Shown here piece after piece: positions 1-5,584 of a stretch of 7,008 bases of DNA. How positions within the stretch are numbered: position 1 is the first letter of the stretch; each line of letters starts with the position of its first letter. The DNA is from Myxococcales bacterium (GTDB lineage Bacteria; Myxococcota; Polyangia; Polyangiales; Polyangiaceae), in assembly GCA_020430865.1 (NCBI GenBank), contig JAGQIY010000851.1:1-7008 (forward strand), read 5' to 3'. Both the position numbers and the translations under genes were made by a program. The notes beneath the pieces were generated by a model. It did not search any database. It was not told where the DNA came from and saw only the letters and a program-made list of their open reading frames with translations.

Positions 1-1023
1 CCCTGGCACGCGTTCGATCACCCGGGCGTCTCCCCCCGCGTCGTTCAGGATCACCAGGTGACTCACCAGCGGGGGTCGCTCGCCGAGGAGCTCCACCGCT
101 CGAGCGGTGGTGCGCGCGTCGGAGAGCACGCGCCGCAGTGCATGGACCACGGGCTCGCCCACCACACCGGGTTCGCCGGCGCGCGCGCCGTGCACCACCA
201 CCGACAGGCCCTCGGAGTTCATCCCGCTCACCACACCAACCAGACCTGCCCAAGCGACGGACGCGAAGGGGAGCTTGCCCTCCTCGCGCACGAGGAAGAC
301 GACCTTCTCCTTGTCGAAGATCGGGTGCACCTCGAAGTCGAAGGCGCGCGCCAGGAGCCCGCCACCGCTCGCCGTCTTGCCGGTGAAGGTCGTGCAGCCA
401 ATCAGCGGCGACTGCTCGAAGCTGAGGCTGATGTCGTAGAGCGCGTTCAGGAAGACGAAGCGCTGATACGTAGGCAGCTCGGAGTCGAAGGGATCCGGCT
501 GGTAGCTCAGCGCCTGGGCCGCGATCTCGGAGCGCCGATCCTCGCTGAGCTCGCTGTCGAGATCCGCGTAGCGCAGCCGCGCGAGGTCGAGGAGCAACGC
601 GCGGGCCAAACGACTGCTGACGTGCTGACGAAAGAGTCCCCACACCACCGTCTCGGTGCGATCCATCTCGGCCTTCAGCAGGCGCGCGTGGGCCTGCCCG
701 GTCTCGGTGGGGTTCCCCACCAAGCGCACTTCCTCCAGCTTGCCGACGCGGCGGACGTAGTCGCTGCGGGAGCCCAGCTCGGCCACCTGGCTCGCGTTCG
801 CGAATCGTATCCCTGAGGATTCACCCAGCGCGAGCGGACGGATCTCGACCCTGGGCGGCTGCATGCGACTGCGCAGCACCGCGAACAGGTGAAAGCCCAG
901 GGGAATCGACAGCACCACGCAGAGCGCGATCAGCTTCTTGCGATGCCGCCCCGCCCAGCGCCCGAACCCGGAGAGCAACGTCGCTGCCCGTTCCTGACCT
1001 GGATCTGGGGGTGAGGAACTCAT
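1..1023 (-). CDS. Membrane-anchored C45-family autoproteolytic acyltransferase/hydrolase (C-terminus cut by window edge)
   Basis: The minus-strand frame is open from an ATG at 1023 to base 1, giving 341 residues with no stop, so the C-terminus lies outside the window. I recognise the C45 (penicillin acyl-coenzyme A acyltransferase-like) fold of Ntn hydrolases. IGCTTF (residues 208-213) places the predicted nucleophile at Cys210. It is followed by GGLLARAFDFE (221-231), the counterpart of the family's GRNFDF motif, then GVVSGMNSEGLSVVVHGA (263-280), and ILNDAGGDARVIERVPG (325-341). Family members cut themselves just before the Cys to expose it, then hydrolyse or transfer acyl groups on amides or thioesters; the substrate here is unknown. 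Residues 31-50 form one hydrophobic segment after a basic stretch (GRHRKK), so the protein is probably a type II anchored protein with its catalytic part outside the cytoplasm. The start is 7 bp after the glycosyltransferase stop, implying one transcript. No strong Shine-Dalgarno is visible. Confident in the family, not in the substrate. Confidence 0.83.
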   Translation of the reverse strand, partial: MSSSPPDPGQERAATLLSGFGRWAGRHRKKLIALCVVLSIPLGFHLFAVLRSRMQPPRVEIRPLALGESSGIRFANASQVAELGSRSDYVRRVGKLEEVRLVGNPTETGQAHARLLKAEMDRTETVVWGLFRQHVSSRLARALLLDLARLRYADLDSELSEDRRSEIAAQALSYQPDPFDSELPTYQRFVFLNALYDISLSFEQSPLIGCTTFTGKTASGGGLLARAFDFEVHPIFDKEKVVFLVREEGKLPFASVAWAGLVGVVSGMNSEGLSVVVHGARAGEPGVVGEPVVHALRRVLSDARTTARAVELLGERPPLVSHLVILNDAGGDARVIERVPG

Positions 1024-1030
1024 ACCACCA

Positions 1031-1753
1031 CTACTCGGCACCACCCCGCAGCTTCGGGGGACTGAGCCGGGTGTAGAGCAAGGTCTTGACCACTCGCCGC
1101 ACGATCCTCGAAGGATCTTTTACCACGTGAAAATGAGTTTGGCGCAGGCCCGGAGGTGGATAGTAGACCTCGACTGGCACCTGCACGATGGGAATCCCTG
1201 CCCGCGAGGCTCGCAGCAAGACCTCTGCCTCGAACGCGTAGCCACGATCTCGAGTGCCCAGGTCGAGAGCGCTCGGCAACGGATAGCGTCGCAGTCCGCA
1301 CTGCGTGTCCTCGAGACGATGTCCGGTGAACGCGGACAGAAAGAGGTTGGAGATCGCGTTGGAGACCTGGGAGTTCGCTGGCGCCAGATCCCTCGCCAGA
1401 TCGCGGACGCCGAGGACCAGGCTGTCGAGAGGCGCGGGATACTCCGCGAGGCGCAGCGCTTCGTGGGCCAGATGCTGCCCGTCCGCGTCGACCGTGACTG
1501 CCATCCTCGCGCCTCGACGAAGGGCGGCCTCGAACCCCGTCATCAGGGCAGCGCCCTTGCCTCGATTGACGGGGTGCCGCACCACGCGAGCACCAGCGGC
1601 CTGGGCGCGCTGCGCGGTTGCGTCCGTCGAGCCATCGTCCACCACGATGATCTCGGCGTCGCGCTGGGTCCTCCTCAGCTCCCCGACCACCTCCGCCACC
1701 CGATCTTCGGCTTCGAAGGCGGGGACTACGAAAGCGTGGAGGGGGCGCGACAT
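1031..1753 (-). CDS. Family 2 glycosyltransferase, dolichol/polyprenyl-phosphate sugar synthase-like
   Basis: The 240-residue protein is a GT-A fold, inverting family 2 glycosyltransferase close to DPM1/polyprenyl-phosphate mannose or glucose synthases. Seen in order: VVPAFEAEDRVAEVV (9-23); VVDDGSTDAT (37-46), the nucleotide-sugar binding loop; NRGKGAALMTGF (63-74); the DxD-type metal site DADGQH (89-94); and EDTQCGLRRYP (148-158), followed by YAFEAEVLLRA (172-182). It lacks C-terminal membrane helices, like the soluble, membrane-associated DPM1 type. It probably moves a sugar from a nucleotide donor to a polyprenyl phosphate or another membrane acceptor, on the cytoplasmic side. The ATG at 1753 is preceded by AAGG four bases upstream, which supports this start. 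The C45 gene follows after 7 bp, and the cyclo-ligase gene is divergent upstream. The acceptor and sugar cannot be read from the sequence. Confidence 0.92.
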   Translation of the reverse strand: MSRPLHAFVVPAFEAEDRVAEVVGELRRTQRDAEIIVVDDGSTDATAQRAQAAGARVVRHPVNRGKGAALMTGFEAALRRGARMAVTVDADGQHLAHEALRLAEYPAPLDSLVLGVRDLARDLAPANSQVSNAISNLFLSAFTGHRLEDTQCGLRRYPLPSALDLGTRDRGYAFEAEVLLRASRAGIPIVQVPVEVYYPPPGLRQTHFHVVKDPSRIVRRVVKTLLYTRLSPPKLRGGAE

Positions 1754-1856
1754 CGCGCCTTGTATACGCCAAACCCTGCGCTCTGCTCTACTGCCCCGAG
1801 CACCTCACGCCACTCGTGGGCTGGTCTGACGGCTTCTCGAGGACTATAGCTGCGGC
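1754..1856. promoter_or_regulatory. Divergent intergenic region with two weak -10-like boxes
   Basis: These 103 bp separate the minus-strand glycosyltransferase from the plus-strand cyclo-ligase, so promoters for both should lie here. A TATAGC on the plus strand at 1845-1850 ends 6 bases before the GTG start at 1857. A TATACA on the minus strand (1766 down to 1761) ends 7 bases before the ATG at 1753. Neither has a convincing -35 box at 16-18 bases. If used, both would give very short or no leaders. This is inference from weak matches. Confidence 0.3.
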
Positions 1857-2534
1857 GTGAGCCGACCCGACTTGCCCCCGGAACAACAGCGGTTGCTTGC
1901 AGCTCGAATCCGCAAGCACCTGCGGGAACGCGTGCGCAAGAGCCGCGCCGCGCTCCCTGAGACGGCGGCGGGTGCAAGATCCGCACGGATCGTCGAACGC
2001 CTCGCAGCCCTGGCGAGCTATCAAGCGGCGAGCGGCGTCGGCCTGTTTTGGCCTCTCGAGGGCAAGCGCGAGGTCGACCTGCGCTCGCTGGACACCGCCG
2101 CTCGCGCCGCTGGCAAGCGCGTCTACTACCCTTTCCTGCGCGACCGGACCACGGGGTTCGCGCTGGTGGACGATCCAGCGACACTCGTCGCGTCCCCATG
2201 GGGTTTCCGGCAGCCGGTCCCAACCGCGCCAGTCGCCGAACGAGGCGAAATCGACTGGATCGCGGTGCCAGCGCTGCTGCTCGCGAGCGATGGTCACCGC
2301 CTGGGTTACGGGCGTGGCTACTATGACGCAACGCTGCCGGACTACTGCCCGCCGGCGGTCAGCGTGGGTGTGGCGTTCGAGTTCCAGCTGGTGCCGGAGG
2401 TACCGTGTGAGTCTCACGACGTCCCGGTGCAGTGGGTGATCAGCGACGAGCGATGTTTCCCCACGGATGCTCGGCCAGAAGAATCACCGGGCGACGCTTC
2501 CGAACGTTGGCGCCGCCAGTTCGGCGACGGGTAG
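1857..2534 (+). CDS. 5-formyltetrahydrofolate cyclo-ligase (methenyltetrahydrofolate synthetase)
   Basis: The 225-residue protein matches the 5-FCL family (YgfA/Fau in E. coli, MTHFS in eukaryotes), which converts 5-formyl-THF to 5,10-methenyl-THF using ATP and returns folinate to the one-carbon pool in the cytoplasm. Visible landmarks are: the basic N-terminal helix IRKHLRERVRKSRAAL (18-33); FWPLEGKREVDL (64-75), the substrate-site strand; PWGFRQP (114-120), the counterpart of the usual GIxEP; DWIAVPALLLASDGHRLGYG (133-152) followed by RGYYD (153-157), the family signature in which GxGxGxYD lines the ATP/folate site; and ESHDVPVQWVISDE (185-198), the C-terminal HDVP motif. The GTG at 1857 is the chosen start. 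It leaves about 16 residues before the conserved helix and has no clear Shine-Dalgarno. The last 25 or so residues are polar and not conserved. It appears monocistronic, facing the PrsW-like gene tail to tail. Confidence 0.95.
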   Translation: MSRPDLPPEQQRLLAARIRKHLRERVRKSRAALPETAAGARSARIVERLAALASYQAASGVGLFWPLEGKREVDLRSLDTAARAAGKRVYYPFLRDRTTGFALVDDPATLVASPWGFRQPVPTAPVAERGEIDWIAVPALLLASDGHRLGYGRGYYDATLPDYCPPAVSVGVAFEFQLVPEVPCESHDVPVQWVISDERCFPTDARPEESPGDASERWRRQFGDG

Positions 2535-2542
2535 CCTACCCG
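2528..2542. terminator. Perfect 15-bp palindrome over two convergent stop codons
   Basis: CGGGTAG-C-CTACCCG is perfectly symmetric about base 2535. Its left arm holds the TAG stop of the cyclo-ligase (2532-2534) and its right arm the TAG stop of the PrsW-like gene (2536-2538 on the minus strand). As RNA it could form a 5-bp stem with a 5-base loop on either transcript. No T-tract follows on either side, so it is not a classical intrinsic terminator. A role as a convergent transcription boundary is inferred from position. Confidence 0.4.
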
Positions 2543-3681
2543 CTCGTACCAAACCAGGCGCCAACGCAAGCCAGCAAGAAAGCGACTGGAGCGAGACCGA
2601 GCGACATCAGGACGCCGGAAGACGTGCTCACCGACAGCGTCAACGCCAGCAGCACGATCGCAATACAGGCACCGAGCGCCGGCTCGAGTACGCTCGTAGC
2701 GGCGCTGGCGCGTGCCACGAGGAAGCCAGCGAGCGGGAAAGACAACAGCACGGCGCTGCCCAGCAAGAAGAGAGGCGCGCCTGCCTCTGGCCCGCTGCTC
2801 TCGGCGTGGCTGAAGTCGATCGCGAGCTCGTGCCCCAGCCAGACGGCTCCGGCGACGCACACCAGCATCACGCCCAGGGTGACGAGCCCGCCGATCAGGA
2901 TCCAATGCAACATGATCGGGCGATCGGAGCGTCTCAGGGCTCGGCGCATGGCACGCAGGGACGGCGGCTCCGGAAGTGAGCGCAAGATCCCTCGCCGCTC
3001 GTGTCCGATGCTGCCTTCGATTGGTGTCATGTCGCGGAGCGCGATCCAACCCGTACCGCCCATGCTCAGCGCGAGCGGCAGCGCCGAGGCCACCAGCTTC
3101 GGGGCCCCGGAGCTGATGAGCAAAGCGTAGAGGCCATGAATACCCACAGCGAGCAGCCAGGCCACCCGGAACCATTTGCCTCGAGGCCGATCTCCACGCC
3201 CCAGCCAGTAGCCCCAGAGCCCCGAGGCGAACAGCTGTACGGGGATCCCCAGTGAGAGCTGCGCCAGTACCAGTCCATTGAGCTCCAGCCCGCGACTCAG
3301 CGAGAGCAGCTCGACCACGCTGAGCCCGACGCCCGCCGCGACTCCGTACAGCAGGCCAACCCTGGGACTCAGCAGCCGTCCGGTAGCGTAGAGCGGCCAC
3401 ACGCAAGCGACCTTCGCTGCTTCTTCCAGTGGCGCGGCGAGCAGGAAGGTGGCCAGCGCTGCAGTCGCCGCGTTGCCTCCCTGGATCTGCAAGCTCAGGT
3501 CGGTGAAACGCAGCAGCAGGCGCTCCACGTACAGCGCCAGACCGCCGACGAGCGCGCTCGCGGCCACGACCGCGAGCACGACCCGAGAAGAGACGGGTCG
3601 CAGGCTCCCCACCCGACGCCACACCAGAGCGCCCAGGATCGGCGCTGGCAGGGCTAGCAGGATGGCGAAGCCGAGGTTCAC
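2536..3681 (-). CDS. PrsW-like polytopic intramembrane metalloprotease family protein
   Basis: The 381-residue protein is mostly hydrophobic, with about ten or eleven predicted membrane segments. APLEEAAKVACVWPLY (83-98) carries the EExxK motif of the PrsW/M82 family. GLLYGVAAGVGLSVVELL (109-126) corresponds to the GxGFAxxEN segment, with Glu124 kept but the Asn replaced by Leu. IHGLYALL (181-188) supplies a His where PrsW has its HGxYD motif. The segment QLFASGLWGYWLG (149-161) resembles PrsW HALFxxxMGYYLG, but the His is Gln149. PrsW in Bacillus subtilis cuts the anti-sigma factor RsiW; the substrate here is unknown. Residues 216-257 form a basic, probably cytoplasmic loop, followed by a further three or four-helix domain (258-376) that is not part of minimal PrsW proteins of about 220 residues. 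The start is GTG, 24 bp after the barrel gene stop, so the two genes are probably co-transcribed. Activity is uncertain given the altered motifs. Confidence 0.75.
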   Translation of the reverse strand: MNLGFAILLALPAPILGALVWRRVGSLRPVSSRVVLAVVAASALVGGLALYVERLLLRFTDLSLQIQGGNAATAALATFLLAAPLEEAAKVACVWPLYATGRLLSPRVGLLYGVAAGVGLSVVELLSLSRGLELNGLVLAQLSLGIPVQLFASGLWGYWLGRGDRPRGKWFRVAWLLAVGIHGLYALLISSGAPKLVASALPLALSMGGTGWIALRDMTPIEGSIGHERRGILRSLPEPPSLRAMRRALRRSDRPIMLHWILIGGLVTLGVMLVCVAGAVWLGHELAIDFSHAESSGPEAGAPLFLLGSAVLLSFPLAGFLVARASAATSVLEPALGACIAIVLLALTLSVSTSSGVLMSLGLAPVAFLLACVGAWFGTSG

Positions 3682-3705
3682 GACGTCGGCTGTGCCTGGG
3701 CTTGG

Positions 3706-4560
3706 CTAAAAGTGCAAGCCAAGCACGCCGGTCAACGCCATCGAAGTGCCCAGGCTGGAGCCATCGGCTTCGAGAACCTGGGCCTGAGCGCCGTTGGCCG
3801 TGGTGGACCCGGAGCTGTTCAAGCTGACGCCTGGTCGGGTCAGACCGAGCAGCTCCCCGGTCAGGTTCGCGCCAATGGAGAACGCTGGGCTGAGGTACAG
3901 GTCGAAGCCCGCGCCGGCGCGGATGTCGTACCCCGTGATCTGCACATCGTCGGAGTTGATCTGCGAGCCAATGTTCCCAGAATCGAAGCCGCCGATGGAC
4001 GCATAGCCTCCGCCGAAGGTGAAGTACGGTTCAAAATTTCCGAGCGGAATATGGATACCAAGCTCCGCGTTCAGCGTCCACATGTCGTACTCGCTGAACT
4101 TGTTCAGCCGAAACCGAGGTCCGATGGTGATGAACACCAACCGCAGACCAGCGCCGACGCCGAGCACGTACCCGCTGTCCGTGGTCTTCTGAGTACCCGC
4201 GTCGACGATGTCGTTGGCCTTGAACGTCTGCAGGCCAATGTGAGCGTAGCCACCCTCGACGTTCAGGTAGAGGAACTCCAACCCACGACCGGAGTCCTCT
4301 TGCTCGGACTTCTCGAGATCGGCCTCAGTGGCCTGCGCAGCGCTGTCCGTCTGGCCACTCGGCGGTTGCAGGCCGCCCGAGCTGAGCCCTCCCTGCTGAG
4401 GCTGGCCGTAGCCCGGCTGGCCGTAACCCGGCTGGCTCGGCTGCCCGTTGCTTGGCTGACCCCACTGAGCGAACGCAGACCCGCTCAGGGTCAGCACGCC
4501 GCCCACCACCACGACCCGCAAGAAAGCACGCTGCATGAAGACAAAGCGTATGGGGGTCAT
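3706..4560 (-). CDS. Secreted outer-membrane beta-barrel protein with GYGQP-repeat linker
   Basis: From the ATG at 4560 the protein has 284 residues. Residues 1-31 look like a Sec signal peptide: Arg5, Arg11 and Arg15, a hydrophobic core VVVVGGVLTLSG, and AFA before Gln32 as the likely cleavage site. Residues 32-92 are a Gln/Pro/Gly-rich, then acidic linker that includes GYGQPGYGQP. From about residue 93 there are alternating strands rich in Gly and aromatics, such as LEFLYLNVEGGYAHIG (94-109), YVLGVGAGLRLVFITIGPRF (131-150) and FEPYFTFGGGYASIGGF (176-192). The chain ends in GLHF, the C-terminal aromatic that typifies outer-membrane barrels recognised by the BAM complex. Size suggests an 8-stranded OmpA/OmpX-like barrel without a peptidoglycan domain. 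No function can be assigned. An ATG at 4536 would give a shorter signal peptide and is an alternative start. The PrsW-like gene follows after 24 bp. Confidence 0.8.
   Translation of the reverse strand: MTPIRFVFMQRAFLRVVVVGGVLTLSGSAFAQWGQPSNGQPSQPGYGQPGYGQPQQGGLSSGGLQPPSGQTDSAAQATEADLEKSEQEDSGRGLEFLYLNVEGGYAHIGLQTFKANDIVDAGTQKTTDSGYVLGVGAGLRLVFITIGPRFRLNKFSEYDMWTLNAELGIHIPLGNFEPYFTFGGGYASIGGFDSGNIGSQINSDDVQITGYDIRAGAGFDLYLSPAFSIGANLTGELLGLTRPGVSLNSSGSTTANGAQAQVLEADGSSLGTSMALTGVLGLHF
4400..4444 (-). repeat. 15-bp tandem repeat encoding GYGQP units
   Basis: On the plus strand GGCTGGCCGTAGCCC (4400-4414) is followed directly by GGCTGGCCGTAACCC (4415-4429), with one mismatch, and by a decayed third unit beginning GGCTGGCT at 4430. 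On the coding strand each unit encodes five residues of the Gly-Tyr-Gln-Pro linker of the barrel protein. Near-identical DNA suggests recent slippage expansion, so linker length may vary between strains. Confidence 0.75.
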
Positions 4561-4638
4561 GGGCGAACCGCCAGCCAAAAAAATCGCCGTGCCCGAGCCG
4601 GGTCGCTGAACCTGCGTCTTCCAGCAGGCCGCGTGCTG

Positions 4639-4665
4639 ATCCGCGCGGATTGAGCACTCTTGCTC
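4639..4665. promoter_or_regulatory. Possible operator: 12-bp perfect palindrome next to a 5-bp inverted repeat
   Basis: ATCCGCGCGGAT at 4639-4650 is its own reverse complement. One base later GAGCA (4652-4656), CTCT, TGCTC (4661-4665) forms a second inverted repeat. Both lie about 80-105 bp upstream of the barrel start, a normal place for a dimeric regulator to bind. No regulator is encoded nearby, so the binding protein is unknown. Confidence 0.3.
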
Positions 4666-4743
4666 TGACAAAACCCCATGAAAGTGAGGAGGGAGCGCAT
4701 CGAACGCAGCGGGGGAGAGCAGGATCTGGGGCGAATCTGCGCG

Positions 4744-4771
4744 GGCACGCCGGTTTCGGTTGGTGCGTGCC
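4744..4771 (-). terminator. Weak hairpin downstream of the GST-like gene
   Basis: GGCACGC (4744-4750) and GCGTGCC (4765-4771) form a perfect 7-bp stem around a 14-base loop, starting about 15 bp after the GST-like stop codon. No T-tract follows in the direction of the gene; three T follow on the plus strand. It could end the exonuclease/GST transcript or simply protect its 3' end. Confidence 0.3.
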
Positions 4772-4786
4772 TTTCAGCCCACGCCC

Positions 4787-5563
4787 CTAGTGACGGTGCG
4801 CGTCGTAGACGCGGTCCCGCCAGGCGAGCAGATCCGAGTACTCGGCGAGATCCGGATCGGTCCACACCTCGCGACTCGCACTGCCGAGACGAATGTAGCC
4901 ATCCGCCACGGGCTTCACGAACTGGAGCGCAGCACAGAACGCGATGTCTGCGTACGAGAAGTCGCCAAGCAGGTAGGAGTGAGCTGGCTCTACGCCTCCC
5001 CTCGAGGCCGCGCGCGCGCTAGCCGCCAGCGCCTCACGCAGGCGGTCCAGCGCTGCCCGCATGCGCTCGAGGTGCTGCGAGCTGCTGATGCCTCGTGCAT
5101 CGTATTTTCTACGCAGAAATTTCACACCAAGTCTGCCGACCCGTGGAGCTAGCGGGCCACCGGCGCGAAACAGGGGAGGCAGGCTCTCCACCAAGACGTC
5201 CTCACGCGGCAGCGCGCGTTCCGCTGCGCGAGCGCGACCGGAGTTCATCAGCTCGTCCGCCAGGCGCTCGTACTCGAGCAAACGCGGATCAGGAGTAACA
5301 CTTCCTCCGGGAAACAGCGGAGCTCCCCTACCGACGGCGTCTGCGTAGAGCGCGATGGACAGCGAGTCCTCCCACACGTCGTGCCCACCGAAGAGCACCG
5401 GCACCGTGACCGGACCTCGCGCCTTCTTGAGCCGCAGACGGAGCCACGGCTCTCCGAGCATCGGCAGGTACTCCTTGCGCTCGTGTACCACGCGGTGATG
5501 ATCCAGAGCCCAGGCCGCCTTCTCGGACCAAGGGGAATAGTGAAGGTAGAGCAGCGTCAGCAC
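4787..5563 (-). CDS. Glutathione S-transferase-like protein
   Basis: The 258-residue protein has the two-domain GST layout. The thioredoxin-like N-terminal domain opens with LLYLHYSPWSEKAAWAL (4-20), where Ser10 or Ser13 is the likely thiol-activating residue. It continues with VTVPVLF (52-58), whose Pro55 is the cis-Pro that contacts glutathione, and WEDSLSIALYAD (64-75), where Glu65-Asp66-Ser67 is the glutathione gamma-glutamyl site. The all-helical domain carries LLGDFSYADIAFCAALQFV (198-216), with the Ser203-x-x-Asp206 N-capping box typical of GSTs. The protein is longer than the usual 200-220 residues because of a basic, helix-rich insert at about 105-165. It probably conjugates or reduces electrophiles with glutathione in the cytoplasm; the substrate is unknown. 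The start is GTG at 5563, forced by an in-frame TGA at 5585-5587, which is also the stop codon of the exonuclease gene. The 21-bp gap implies co-transcription with the exonuclease. Confidence 0.88.
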   Translation of the reverse strand: MLTLLYLHYSPWSEKAAWALDHHRVVHERKEYLPMLGEPWLRLRLKKARGPVTVPVLFGGHDVWEDSLSIALYADAVGRGAPLFPGGSVTPDPRLLEYERLADELMNSGRARAAERALPREDVLVESLPPLFRAGGPLAPRVGRLGVKFLRRKYDARGISSSQHLERMRAALDRLREALAASARAASRGGVEPAHSYLLGDFSYADIAFCAALQFVKPVADGYIRLGSASREVWTDPDLAEYSDLLAWRDRVYDAHRH

Positions 5564-5584
5564 GCGCTCGCCATACCACGATGG

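Larger units (their letters stand above)
4561..4786 (-). promoter_or_regulatory. Promoter/leader region of the barrel-PrsW unit
   Basis: These 226 bp between the GST-like gene and the barrel gene hold a run of seven T (minus strand; A run 4577-4583) close to the start codon, a perfect 12-bp palindrome at 4639-4650, a 5-bp inverted repeat at 4652-4665 and a TTGTCA on the minus strand (4672 down to 4667). I cannot pair TTGTCA with a good -10 box. The region probably contains the promoter for the barrel gene, but I cannot place it. Confidence 0.35.

Noticed and set aside
58..816. Plus-strand open frame of 252 residues
   Set aside because: It lies antisense to the C45 gene. Its translation is His/Arg/Glu-rich with no domain, and the minus frame shows clear family motifs.
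2414..3622. Minus-strand open frame of 402 residues
   Set aside because: It is longer than the PrsW-like frame it overlaps but is Arg/Ala-rich without any motif. The overlapping frame has membrane helices and the EExxK motif, so this is a GC-driven shadow.
4561..4600. Intrinsic terminator using the T7 run near 4577-4583 on the minus strand
   Set aside because: The nearest dyad (CCCG-GCT-CGGG) is short and about 8 bases from the T run, and it lies right before the barrel start codon where termination would be unexpected without an attenuator.
4561..4671. Longer N-terminus for the barrel protein, starting at ATG 4671
   Set aside because: The extra 37 residues would precede a clear signal peptide and bury it, and they overlap the palindromes. 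A start at 4560 or 4536 puts the signal peptide at the N-terminus.
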